Made by a program: the position numbers and the translations under genes
Notes under the pieces: model-generated
Seen by the model: the letters and a program-made list of their open reading frames with translations, nothing else
Databases searched by the model: none
What the model was told of the DNA's origin: nothing
NCBI RefSeq assembly: GCF_003315415.1
Contig: NZ_QNSB01000003.1
Coordinates: 62,001-126,000 of the forward strand
Length of the DNA stretch: 64,000 bases
Direction: 5' to 3'
Origin: Brevibacterium sanguinis
GTDB taxonomy: Bacteria > Actinomycetota > Actinomycetes > Actinomycetales > Brevibacteriaceae
Part shown: positions 26,554 through 34,650 of the stretch, piece after piece
How positions within the stretch are numbered: position 1 is the stretch's first letter
Layout of the letters: each line of letters begins with the position of its first letter

Positions 26554-27678
26554 TCACGCCCGGGGCATCTGCAGACCGATGTCGATGACGGCCCCGCGCG
26601 GGTAGGAGGACTGCTCCCACCGCCAGCGGGTCGTGGCGGTGAGGTCCTCGGCGAAGAGCGCGGTGTGGAGGCGTTCGACGAGCGACCCCAGCCCGACCAT
26701 CGCCTCGAGCAGGGGAGGGCCGTCGGTCTGCGGGCTCGCGGGAGCGTCGGAGGGGCTGATGATCACCCGCGAGCCCGCCCCCTCGATGCGCATCCTCCAG
26801 GCCTCGTGTCCCGGGGTGCGGGACTCGCCGGCGCGCACGACCCGCAGCGCGCGGGAGACGCGTTCGAGGATGTCGTCGCCGCCGTCTCCGGCCGCCGCCC
26901 GGCCGGGGAGGCGGTCGACGCCCAGCCCGCGATGGACGGCCTCGACATGTCCGCAGCGGAACCAGTCGTCCTCGAGCTCCCGGTTGAGAGCCCTCGCCCC
27001 GGCCGTCCCGTTGTCGAGGTAGCCGCCGGCCCCGCGCACGAGCGCCATCGGCAGTCCTCGCGACGATCCCTTGACGAGGTCGGCGGCCGCGGCGATCTCG
27101 TCGGCGACGGCCCGCACGGTCACGGTCTGCACACGTCCGTCGTCATCGAGTCGCCCACGCTGATCGTCGAGCCCGGAGAATCCGGACAGACCGAGCGCGA
27201 AGTCGCCGACCCCGACCCGCCAGGGCCGCGAGGTGGTGTCGGAGATGACGACGCCGATGCGCACGGCGAACGCCTTCTCCACCCGTGCGCGCAGCTCATC
27301 GGCCGACCGGTCCGAGTCATGGGGGTGGAGGACGACCGCCCCGCCGGAGTTCGACTGGTCGAGACCGGCGGCGGCCTGGACGGTTCCGGAATGAGTGCGC
27401 ACGACCTGCACGGTCGTGCCCGAGGCGTAGGAGCGCTCGGCGACGAGGTGGGTCGAGTTCGCGGAGACGAGCTCCTCGAACTCGGCCCGGTCCCGCACCT
27501 CGGTGATCCGGCCGGTGGCCTTCGACACGACCTTGGACGCGATGACGAGCACATCGCCGTCCTTGAGGTCGATCCGGTTCCGGCGCAGGGCATTGATGAG
27601 GATCGCCGCGAGATCGGAGCCGGGGACGATCGGCTCCTCGACCGGCGGGGCGTAGACAGTGAGCAGGCGGTCGTTCAT
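26554..27678 (-). CDS. CofE-like coenzyme F420:L-glutamate ligase with unknown C-terminal domain
   Basis: 374-residue protein. Residues ~1-245 match CofE, the GTP-dependent gamma-glutamyl ligase of coenzyme F420: PGSDLAAILINAL, DVLVIASKVVSKATGR, AAAGLDQSN, HPHDSDRSADELR, VVISDTTSRPWRVGVGDFALG and AADLVKGSSRGLPMALVRG. Most ligand-binding positions are kept. In mycobacterial FbiB a nitroreductase-like FMN domain follows, but the ~130 C-terminal residues here do not look like one and I cannot assign them. Its start overlaps the end of the CofD-like gene by 4 bp. Confidence 0.8.
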   Translation of the reverse strand: MNDRLLTVYAPPVEEPIVPGSDLAAILINALRRNRIDLKDGDVLVIASKVVSKATGRITEVRDRAEFEELVSANSTHLVAERSYASGTTVQVVRTHSGTVQAAAGLDQSNSGGAVVLHPHDSDRSADELRARVEKAFAVRIGVVISDTTSRPWRVGVGDFALGLSGFSGLDDQRGRLDDDGRVQTVTVRAVADEIAAAADLVKGSSRGLPMALVRGAGGYLDNGTAGARALNRELEDDWFRCGHVEAVHRGLGVDRLPGRAAAGDGGDDILERVSRALRVVRAGESRTPGHEAWRMRIEGAGSRVIISPSDAPASPQTDGPPLLEAMVGLGSLVERLHTALFAEDLTATTRWRWEQSSYPRGAVIDIGLQMPRA

Positions 27679-28475
27679 CGCGGATCCCAGATCGTCGAGG
27701 TGGTGCGGTCGATCTCGCCGAGGGCCAGCGCCTCGGCGACGCCGGCGACGAGGGTCAGGGACGGCAGATGCTCCCGCAGGCCCCCGCCGAGGCGCCCGCC
27801 CGGCGGTCGGTCACCGCCGGGCGGGGCGAGGGCGACGACATGGGCTCGGGTGCCGACGAGAGCGTCGGTCATCCCGGGCAGGGTGAGGATCGCCTCGTGT
27901 CCGAGCTCGGGCACGGCATCCGTGCCGACGAGGACGAGATCGGCCGCGCGGATCGCGGCCAGGACGCCGGGAGCGGCCTGGGCGGAGTCGAGCCCGCTGA
28001 GGACGAAGCCCTCGGCGGCGGGGCGGGACTCGGCGAACCAGCGGTGGATCGGCCACGCGGTCCCGTCGACGATCGCGAACGCCTCGACGGCCTGATTGCT
28101 CAGGGGGAGGAGGGCGAAGGCCGGGTCGAACCGCTTCGCCATCGCCTCGGCGGCCTGGGCCAGGGTGTAGCCGAGGTTGAGCAGGCGGGTCCGCAGCACG
28201 GCGGCGGCCAGGGTCCGCTCGGTCATCGGGAACCATTCGGCGTCGACCCGGTAGGCCCGCAGCTCGTCGACGGCGCCTCCGGGGACGGGATCGGCCGGCG
28301 GCATCGTCAGGGCGTCGATGTCGGGGCAGAAGCGCAGCCCGTGGACCGTGGCGTCGGTCAGCGTCGAGGCGACGACGGTGAGAGACGTGGCGGTGTCATG
28401 GGGGTCGGTGCCGGCGGTGAGTTCGTGCAGGATGGGGAGGGAAGCGCCAGTGGCACCGAGCAGGACGACCTTCAT
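27675..28475 (-). CDS. Divergent CofD-like (2-phospho-L-lactate transferase family) protein
   Basis: 266 residues, shorter than typical CofD/FbiA (about 310-330). The framework aligns: LLGATGASLPIL for the N-terminal glycine loop, FCPDIDAL, WFPMTERTLAAAVLRTRLLNLGYTLAQ, FALLPLSNQAVEAFAI, APGVLAAIRAADLVLVG and ILTLPGM. Key family residues differ: GGVGG is absent, the GDxDxATH motif reads MTERTLAAA, the DD of LLPMSDD reads NQ, and PSNP reads TDAV. It therefore looks like a CofD homologue that lost or changed its catalytic chemistry. The pairing with an intact CofE-like gene keeps the F420 context. Confidence 0.7.
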   Translation of the reverse strand: MKVVLLGATGASLPILHELTAGTDPHDTATSLTVVASTLTDATVHGLRFCPDIDALTMPPADPVPGGAVDELRAYRVDAEWFPMTERTLAAAVLRTRLLNLGYTLAQAAEAMAKRFDPAFALLPLSNQAVEAFAIVDGTAWPIHRWFAESRPAAEGFVLSGLDSAQAAPGVLAAIRAADLVLVGTDAVPELGHEAILTLPGMTDALVGTRAHVVALAPPGGDRPPGGRLGGGLREHLPSLTLVAGVAEALALGEIDRTTSTIWDPR

Positions 28476-28495
28476 GACTCCATGGTCCCACCGGT

Positions 28496-28519
28496 GTGAG
28501 ATCTTTCGGAAATTCTCAC
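28496..28519. promoter_or_regulatory. Inverted repeat upstream of the CofD-like gene
   Basis: GTGAGA, a 12-nt AT-rich centre, then TCTCAC, starting 20 bp before the leftward start codon. It could be an operator; no regulator is identified. Confidence 0.35.
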
Positions 28520-28652
28520 GTTCTCCTCAGTTCCGACCCACAGGTTGTGCCCGGGCGGTCAGGCCCGCGCTATATGTGGTGTCGACGGCGCGTGTGCATG
28601 AGAAGGTGTGTTCGAATAACCGCTGCCCTGCCGTTCGCGGCGCCGGGGAGGG

Positions 28653-28686
28653 CTTGACTCGGCAGTAATGACACGCGTGTAATTTA
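28653..28686 (+). promoter_or_regulatory. Candidate whiB2 promoter with shared 14-mer
   Basis: TTGACT (28653-28658) as -35, an 18-nt spacer, TGTAAT (28677-28682) as -10. The 14-mer ACACGCGTGTAATT (28671-28684), also found before the wall hydrolase gene, overlaps the -10, so a bound regulator would directly affect initiation. Confidence 0.5.
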
Positions 28687-28796
28687 TACCTAAGGGGAAC
28701 GCACCCGGCGTGAATCCGCAGGGATTCGACCGTGCACCACGAGGACCATGATAGTCGTCGCGGGTGCCGACGCCGGGGGTGAGAAAGGGGATGATC

Positions 28797-29237
28797 GTGC
28801 AGAGCGCACAGAGACAATGGCAGGAGAAGGAGGACTTCGGGCCGTTGCCCGGAGTGACCTCACGCAGTGCTGAGGACTGGTTCGTCGAACCGGGTGCCCG
28901 CACCGTGGAGACGCTGCCCGATCCGCTGGCGATCGATCCGAACGATCTGACTCCGCTTCCCACCGACGATGCCGCGGTCTCACCGCTGTCGCTGCTCCTC
29001 GGAGCCGCGAACGACGGAGAGCTGTCGTGGCAGGACCAGGCGCTGTGCGCCCAGACCGACCCGGAGGCGTTCTTCCCCGAGAAGGGAGGATCGACCCGTG
29101 AGGCCAAGCGCGTGTGCGCGTCCTGCGAAGTCCGTTCCGAATGCCTGGAGTACGCTCTGGCCAATGACGAACGGTTCGGGATCTGGGGTGGGATGTCCGA
29201 ACGCGAACGTCGCCGGCTGAAGAAACGAGCCGTGTGA
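28797..29237 (+). CDS. whiB2: WhiB-family regulator, WhiB2/WhmD type
   Basis: 146-residue iron-sulfur transcription factor. The C-terminal WhiB domain has the four [4Fe-4S] cysteines in ALCAQTDPEAFFPE, RVCASCEVRSEC and then GIWGGMSERERRRLKKR, the G[VI]WGG turn plus basic DNA-binding tail. A long acidic N-terminal region (about 75 residues) precedes it. Synteny (next to fbiA/fbiB-like genes, upstream of envelope genes) matches WhiB2/WhmD, which controls septation and cell division. GTG 28797 has a GAGAAAGGGG site 6 nt upstream and is preferred to ATG 28791 or GTG 28764. Its stop overlaps the glycosyltransferase start (GTGA). Confidence 0.9.
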   Translation: MQSAQRQWQEKEDFGPLPGVTSRSAEDWFVEPGARTVETLPDPLAIDPNDLTPLPTDDAAVSPLSLLLGAANDGELSWQDQALCAQTDPEAFFPEKGGSTREAKRVCASCEVRSECLEYALANDERFGIWGGMSERERRRLKKRAV

Positions 29238-32200
29238 GTCCTGCCGTGACGGTCGTCGTCACCACCGGCGACGCTTCCAGCAGGGCCGAGCTCGACACGG
29301 CTCTCCGCAGGACCCACCCCGAGATCCCGATCGTGGATCTCGGGGGTCTTGCGGTGAGCGAGGCACTCGCGCTGCCCGCCGTCGCGGGCAGCACCCATCT
29401 GTGGTTCCTCACCCCTGATTCCCGCCCGGACCCCGACTGCCTCGACGAGCTCCTCGAGGCGATCGGCGCCACGGAGTCCATCGCCGCAGTCGGCCCCAAG
29501 ATCATGCACGCCGAGCGCATCGTCTCCGCCGGGGTGACGACGACCGCGGCGGGGGAGCGGTTCAACCCCGTCGGCACGGGAGAGATCGACCAGGGACAGC
29601 GCGATGCCCAGCTCGAGACGCTCGGGCTCGACCTGCCGGGCATGCTCATCGCCACCGCCGACCTCGAGCGAGTCGGCGCCCCGAGCCGCTCCCTCGACCC
29701 CGCCCATCGCGGCCTCGAGTACTCGCGCCGCTTCCGTGACCTCGGCCGTCGTGTCGTCCTCGCGCCCGGCGCGCAGCTCGAGATCTCCGCGTCCCACGCC
29801 GTCCGGCTCGGCTCGTCGGCCCGTCCACCGCTGTCGAAGTCCCAGGTCAGGGCCGAGCAGCGCTACCGGCTCAGTCTGGCCCGGCCCTCCCTGCCCCTCC
29901 TCATCTGCCTCCTCGCCCTCACGCGGCTCGGGGACGCCGTCCTCGGCCTCCTCGCCAACGACGTCCGCGCCGCCTCCTGGCATCTGGCCGCACTGGTCGG
30001 CCTCGGCACCGATGCCCGCGTCACCGCTCGGGTGCGCAGGGCGAACGCCCGCCGGGCCCGCATGGCCGGCCGGGGCGGCACCGCTCACCTGAGCGCGCTG
30101 TTCGCCGACGCCGACGAGCTCGAGATGCAGCGCAGGAGCATGCATGCTCCCGAGCATCGCGGAGCCGAGGCCGCGGACGAGAGCCGCGCGCCGGCCGCTC
30201 CCGACGACGCCGATCTCCACCAGGTCGGGGACACCGAGGAGGAGCTCGACTCGTTCTCCCGCCTCGAGGTCAGCGGAGGACCCGGCCTGCTGCGCCATCC
30301 CCTCACGTACCTCGTGGCCGCCGCCGCGCTGCTGAGCGGGTTCCTCTCCCACCGGCTGTTCGGTCCCGGGCACCTGAGCGGCGGTGCGCTCGGCTCCACC
30401 GATGTCTCCTTCGGCGCGCTCCTCAACCGTCTGCTCACGGAGGACCTCGACGTCTCGACCGGGGCCCAGGTCCCCGCGGACCCGTATCACGTCGTGCTCA
30501 CCGTGCTCAGCCTGCCGTTCCTCGGCAATGTCGACCTCATGGTCCGCACCCTCCTCCTGCTGGCCCCGATCCTCGCCGTCATCGCCGCCCACTCGTGCGC
30601 CCGCATCGTCGTCAAGAGGACGTGGGTTCGGGCGCTGGCCGCCCTGCTGTGGATCGCCGCCCCCGTCTTCACCTCCGCGGTCTCGAGTGGTCGCCTCGGC
30701 GTCGTGATCGTCTGGATCACCGCGCCGCTGTTCGTCCTCGCCGTGCGCCGCAGCCTGCGCACGGGATCGACGGCGGCGGCCGCGACCGCGGGTCTGCTGC
30801 TGTTCGTCATCATCGCAGGCTCCCCGCTGCTGCTCATCGCCGGTCTGCTGCTCACCGCCCTCCTGCTCATCCGGGGACACGGAGCCCGACACGTGTGGCT
30901 CCTCGTCCCGACCCTCGCCCTGGGATGGCCGTGGCTGGTCGGACTGCTGCGCGAGCCCGGGGCCCTCTTCGCGATGCCCGGTCAGACGCTCGCCCCGCCT
31001 GCCCCGCCGACGTACCTGCTCGCGCTCGGCTTCCCATCCGACGTCGACCTCTCGTGGCTCGCCGCGCGCCTCGCCGATCTCGGCGTCACCGGCACCGACG
31101 CCGAGGCGCTCGGCCTGTGGGTGCCGCTCCTGTTCCTGCCGATGCTCCTCCTCGCCTTCCTCACCCTCATCGAGGCGCGTCTGAAGCTCACCAGGCTCCT
31201 CTGGGCGGTCGGCCTCTGCCTGTCCGGACTCCTGCTCGCCACCCTCCAGATCCTCATCCCCGCGCAGGTCGGGCCCTTCCACCTCATCGGCTCCTACCCG
31301 CTGGCGGGGCTGACCCTGCTCGGCCTCGGCGCGGTCATGCTGCTGGCGATGGGTGCCGATCGGACGACGGCCAAGCCGACGAGCGCCCGCCGACTGCCGC
31401 TGCGCTCGCTCTCCGGACTCGTCGCCGTCGCCGCAGTCGTCCTCATCGTCGTCGAGGTGGGGACCGCGACCACCTCCCGGCCCGTGGTCCGGGCGGAGGA
31501 GACCGGCCGCATCCCCGCTCTCGCCGCCGACCGCGCCGCGGGTGAGACCCGGGCGCGGACTCTGGCCCTCGACGACGTCGACGGGGAGGTCCTCGCCTCG
31601 CTCATCGCCACCGTTGACGAGACCGTCGTCGGGACCTCGACGATTCGCTCGGCGCAGGCGCTGCGCGGGTGGCCGTGGGAGCGGCGTCCGCAGCCGATCG
31701 GAGACGACCAGGTGCTCGTCGCGCAGGCGGCGGCCGCGCTGTCGGCCGGTGACGCCGGAGACGTCCGCGACCTCCTCACTCGCCTCGGCGTCGATTTCGT
31801 CCTCGTCGACGGCGAGGCCTCCGACCTGCAGAACTCGGTCGGCTCCTCCGCCGGGCTCGTCCAGGTCGGCCCCACCGAGTCGGGGATGCTGTGGCAGGTC
31901 GACAAGCCCGCGAGCGGTCGCTACCTCATCCGGGAGGCCGATGGAAGCACGAGCACCGCCCGGATCGGCGACGACGGCATCGAGGTGCCCCCGGGAGGCG
32001 ACGGGCGCAGCCTCGTCGTGGCCACGAGCGTCGACGGTCTCACCGCCCGCCTCGACGGCGTCGACCTGCCCCGCCCCGACACCGACGACTGGGCCGCCGT
32101 GTTCTCGCTGCCGGAATCCGGCGGCACCGTGGACCTGGAGAGCGGGTCCCCGCTCCACGCCGCCGGGGTCATCGCCGGGTTCGTCGTCGGGATCATCTGC

Positions 32201-32398
32201 CTGCTCGCGGCGATCCCGTTCGGCTCCCGGGCTCGCAGGCCGGCGCGGAGAGCGGCCGACACCCAGCGGCCGTCCGGCCCTCCGCGGCCGTCCAGCCCCT
32301 CGCGGCGCGGGGATCCGGTCGTCCGGGCGGACGCCGGCACACCGCCGTCGCCCGACACCCCGCCGCAGGGCCGAGCCGCCGAGGAGGCGCGACCATGA
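29234..32398 (+). CDS. Large membrane protein with N-terminal family 2 glycosyltransferase domain
   Basis: 1054-residue integral membrane protein. Residues ~1-250 resemble a GT-A family 2 glycosyltransferase (VTVVVTTGDASSRAEL, HLWFLTPDSRPDPDCLDELL, AAVGPKIMH), followed by about twelve hydrophobic helices between ~355 and 740. An extracytoplasmic domain (~760-975), one last helix (~978-998) and a Pro/Arg-rich tail complete it. The first part probably uses a nucleotide or polyprenyl sugar and the rest may export or assemble an envelope polymer. It is coupled to whiB2 (GTGA overlap) and to DUF5719 (ATGA overlap). The substrate is unknown. The DxD-like motif TPDSRPD should be checked against active GT2 enzymes. 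Confidence 0.8.
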   Translation: MSPAVTVVVTTGDASSRAELDTALRRTHPEIPIVDLGGLAVSEALALPAVAGSTHLWFLTPDSRPDPDCLDELLEAIGATESIAAVGPKIMHAERIVSAGVTTTAAGERFNPVGTGEIDQGQRDAQLETLGLDLPGMLIATADLERVGAPSRSLDPAHRGLEYSRRFRDLGRRVVLAPGAQLEISASHAVRLGSSARPPLSKSQVRAEQRYRLSLARPSLPLLICLLALTRLGDAVLGLLANDVRAASWHLAALVGLGTDARVTARVRRANARRARMAGRGGTAHLSALFADADELEMQRRSMHAPEHRGAEAADESRAPAAPDDADLHQVGDTEEELDSFSRLEVSGGPGLLRHPLTYLVAAAALLSGFLSHRLFGPGHLSGGALGSTDVSFGALLNRLLTEDLDVSTGAQVPADPYHVVLTVLSLPFLGNVDLMVRTLLLLAPILAVIAAHSCARIVVKRTWVRALAALLWIAAPVFTSAVSSGRLGVVIVWITAPLFVLAVRRSLRTGSTAAAATAGLLLFVIIAGSPLLLIAGLLLTALLLIRGHGARHVWLLVPTLALGWPWLVGLLREPGALFAMPGQTLAPPAPPTYLLALGFPSDVDLSWLAARLADLGVTGTDAEALGLWVPLLFLPMLLLAFLTLIEARLKLTRLLWAVGLCLSGLLLATLQILIPAQVGPFHLIGSYPLAGLTLLGLGAVMLLAMGADRTTAKPTSARRLPLRSLSGLVAVAAVVLIVVEVGTATTSRPVVRAEETGRIPALAADRAAGETRARTLALDDVDGEVLASLIATVDETVVGTSTIRSAQALRGWPWERRPQPIGDDQVLVAQAAAALSAGDAGDVRDLLTRLGVDFVLVDGEASDLQNSVGSSAGLVQVGPTESGMLWQVDKPASGRYLIREADGSTSTARIGDDGIEVPPGGDGRSLVVATSVDGLTARLDGVDLPRPDTDDWAAVFSLPESGGTVDLESGSPLHAAGVIAGFVVGIICLLAAIPFGSRARRPARRAADTQRPSGPPRPSSPSRRGDPVVRADAGTPPSPDTPPQGRAAEEARP

Positions 32399-33852
32399 GA
32401 CATCTGCGCAGCGCCGTGACGTTCGCGGCCATCGCGGTCCCCGGCGTGCTCGTCGCCACCACGTCGTTCCTCGCCCCGCCGACCCCGGGCACTCTCGATC
32501 GCAGTCCCGAGCAGGTGCGGATGCCCACCGCCGACACCCGGGTGATCTGCCCCGGTCCCCTGCTCGTCGACGGCGCGGCAGAGGGCACCGACGCCGAGTT
32601 CGTCGACGACTCGACCGTGAGCACCCGGGTCGTGTCCGCCTCGGCGCCGATCGCGGCGACCGACGGTTCGGTGTCCGCTGCCAGGCTGCAGGTCGCCGAT
32701 CTCGGCGGGGACGCGAACTTCGACAACCCCGTCTCCGCCGGCTTCGTCTCCGGGGACGACTCGATCTCGGCGACCAAGCTCGTCACCGGGTTCGCCCGCC
32801 CGGGAGCGCCCGCCCTGACCACGGGCCTGCAGACGGTCGAGGGCTCCTCGGGCGACCTGACGGGCCTGGCGACCCTGACGTGTGCCGAACCCGCCACCGA
32901 CCTGAGGATCCTCGCCGGGTCCGGCACCGCCGGATCGAACTCGCAGCTGCTGCTCAGCAACCCCGGCGACGCCCCCGTGCAGGCGCAGGTCACCCTGCTC
33001 ACGCCCTCGGGCACCCGGGGCGAGCCCACCGAACTGAGCATCAGGGGAGGCGAGCAGCGGGCGGTCCGCCTGGCCGGACTCGCCGCCGGCGCCGAGGCCC
33101 TGGCCGTCGAGGTGTCGGCAGACGGCGGAGTGCTCGCCGGTTCCGTGCAGGAGACGCTGCTCGACGGGCTCACCCCGCGCGGCATCGACCTCGCCGCCGC
33201 CGGCGCCGGACCCGACCGCCAGCAGGTGCTCACCGGACTCGGCGGCGACGGGGTGCGGGTGCGTGTGGCCAACCCCGGCGCCGACGTCGCCGAGGTGCGC
33301 CTGCGCGCCTTCGGCCCCGACGGGGAGATCGACATCCCGCGCTCGGCGATGACCGTCGCCGCGCACGGCGTCGCCGAGGCCGACCTCGGCGAGCTCGAGG
33401 CGACGAGCGTCGTGATCGATGGGAACCGGCCCGTGCAGGCCGCCGGATCCGTCACTGCCGAGGGCGAGGGCGGCGCCGCGGACTTCGGCAGCGTCCCCGC
33501 CGGCGAGGCGCTGGCCGACACCCAGGTCATGGCCCTGCCGCGCACGGGCTCGAGCAGGCTCTTCCTGTCCCCGGGCAGCGGGCAGGTCCTCGTGCAGGGA
33601 ATGCTCGACGACGGATCGCTCACCGACCCGATTCCGGTCGACCTCCGGGCGGAGGGCACGAGCGCGCTGAACCCGGCCGAGCTCAGTCCCGAGGCGGTGC
33701 GCGCAGTGGTGATCAACGGGGAGAACGCCGCCGGCAGCCTCGCCGACGGGGTGCATGCGAGCCTCGTGACCACGACCGAGGACGGGATCTCCGCGGTGGC
33801 CCCCGCCCCGGCGCCGGCCGGGGTCGCCTACCGCGACATCCGTCTCAGCTGA
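32395..33852 (+). CDS. DUF5719 family secreted/membrane-anchored protein
   Basis: 485-residue protein with an N-terminal hydrophobic segment (residues 5-24, VTFAAIAVPGVLVATTSFLA) acting as signal or anchor, then beta-rich repeats (SNSQLLLSNPGDAPVQAQVTLL, GVRVRVANPGADVAEVRLRAF) typical of immunoglobulin-like folds outside the cell. It matches DUF5719, which in Micrococcales follows the giant glycosyltransferase gene as here. Function is unknown; a role as its extracytoplasmic partner is inference. The 3' end overlaps the convergent metallopeptidase-like gene by 8 bp. Confidence 0.75.
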   Translation: MRHLRSAVTFAAIAVPGVLVATTSFLAPPTPGTLDRSPEQVRMPTADTRVICPGPLLVDGAAEGTDAEFVDDSTVSTRVVSASAPIAATDGSVSAARLQVADLGGDANFDNPVSAGFVSGDDSISATKLVTGFARPGAPALTTGLQTVEGSSGDLTGLATLTCAEPATDLRILAGSGTAGSNSQLLLSNPGDAPVQAQVTLLTPSGTRGEPTELSIRGGEQRAVRLAGLAAGAEALAVEVSADGGVLAGSVQETLLDGLTPRGIDLAAAGAGPDRQQVLTGLGGDGVRVRVANPGADVAEVRLRAFGPDGEIDIPRSAMTVAAHGVAEADLGELEATSVVIDGNRPVQAAGSVTAEGEGGAADFGSVPAGEALADTQVMALPRTGSSRLFLSPGSGQVLVQGMLDDGSLTDPIPVDLRAEGTSALNPAELSPEAVRAVVINGENAAGSLADGVHASLVTTTEDGISAVAPAPAPAGVAYRDIRLS

Positions 33853-34210
33853 TCCCGCCGCGGAGGATGTCGACCTGGTCGGCGATCACCTCGGCGATGA
33901 GGGACTGCCGCTGCGCGCTCGAGCTGTGGTCCTCGATGACGCGCCGGTAGAGCACGATATGGGTCCGGCGATCACCGGCGGCGGGGAACACCCGGCCGAA
34001 GCTCGGCTCCGTGGAGCTCGCCGGAGGGATCGCGTCGATCGCGAGCACCACCTCGGTGAGGAGCTCGGGCTCGGCCGACTTCAGGCGGGCGAACTCGGCC
34101 GAGGCCATCCGCGCGAAGCCGTCGGCACGGCTCAGCCGGGCGGGGACGTCGGCCCGGAACAGCGGGGAGCGCAGTCCCCGCCCATGCCGATCCCGATGCC
34201 TGGTGCCCAT
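33845..34210 (-). CDS. Zincin-like 'metallopeptidase family' protein lacking HExxH
   Basis: 121-residue homologue of the short zincin-like family represented by Rv3259. It shares the opening [15 protein letters not shown] and [12 protein letters not shown]. Where a metallopeptidase would have HExxH the sequence is [12 protein letters not shown], so the zinc-binding histidines are absent and proteolysis is unlikely. The family position between whiB2-linked envelope genes and DUF3499 is conserved. The start has a TAGAAT box 8 nt upstream (leaderless type). Confidence 0.7.
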   Translation of the reverse strand: MGTRHRDRHGRGLRSPLFRADVPARLSRADGFARMASAEFARLKSAEPELLTEVVLAIDAIPPASSTEPSFGRVFPAAGDRRTHIVLYRRVIEDHSSSAQRQSLIAEVIADQVDILRGGIS

Positions 34211-34218
34211 GGTCGCCC

Positions 34219-34224
34219 ATTCTA
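34219..34224 (-). promoter_or_regulatory. -10 box of the metallopeptidase-like gene
   Basis: TAGAAT on the minus strand, then 8 nt, then ATG at 34210. Divergent from the DUF3499 promoter 47 bp away. Confidence 0.5.
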
Positions 34225-34270
34225 CCGATCGCCTCGGCCCGGGCTGCCGGGCCGCGCCGCGGTCACCGGG

Positions 34271-34276
34271 TAGAGT
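34271..34276 (+). promoter_or_regulatory. -10 box of the DUF3499-manB-sahH-mtr run
   Basis: TAGAGT, then gggggact, then the GTG at 34285: leaderless geometry. This would be the head promoter of the tightly packed series up to lpqB. Confidence 0.5.
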
Positions 34277-34284
34277 GGGGGACT

Positions 34285-34650
34285 GTGTCCGCTGTGAGAA
34301 TCTGTTCCAAAGTCAGCTGCTCCCGCAGCGCCGCCGCCACCATGACGTACGTCCATGCCGACGCCTGCGTCGTCGTCGGGCCCCTGTCGCGTCGCGCGGA
34401 ACCCGGTGCCCACGATCTGTGCGTCGACCACGCCGCCAGGCTCACCCCGCCGGTCGGGTGGGAGCTCATCCGGATCGACGGCGTGGGCGACACCCCGCCC
34501 GAACGCACTCACGACGACCTGCTCGCCATCGCCGACGCGGTCCGGGAGGCCGCGGGACGACCGGTCGGCGCGCCCGTGGAGCGCGCCGAGGAGCCTCCGG
34601 CCGGCCGCCGGCACGGACACCTGCGCATCATCGGCGAAGGGCCGCGATGA
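34285..34650 (+). CDS. DUF3499 family protein (possible zinc ribbon)
   Basis: 121-residue conserved actinobacterial protein (Rv3258c counterpart by position and sequence type). The N-terminus [28 protein letters not shown] with Cys7, Cys12 and Cys28, plus LCVDH (Cys46, His49), suggests a small zinc-binding fold. The C-terminal third is disordered. There is no known function; it always precedes phosphomannomutase. Its stop overlaps the manB ATG (ATGA). Confidence 0.75.
   Translation: MSAVRICSKVSCSRSAAATMTYVHADACVVVGPLSRRAEPGAHDLCVDHAARLTPPVGWELIRIDGVGDTPPERTHDDLLAIADAVREAAGRPVGAPVERAEEPPAGRRHGHLRIIGEGPR

Larger units (their letters stand above)
28476..28796. other. 321-bp regulatory gap between the CofD-like gene and whiB2
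   Basis: This divergent intergenic region contains no supported gene. It holds an inverted repeat close to the CofD-like start (28496-28519), a TTGACT hexamer at 28653-28658, the shared ACACGCGTGTAATT element (28671-28684) and AT-rich DNA just after it. The whiB2 leader is therefore about 100 nt. Confidence 0.7.

Noticed and set aside
28559..32158. 1199-codon open frame antisense to whiB2 and the glycosyltransferase gene
   Set aside because: Low-complexity Glu/Gly/Arg translation, opposite to coupled genes with clear motifs.
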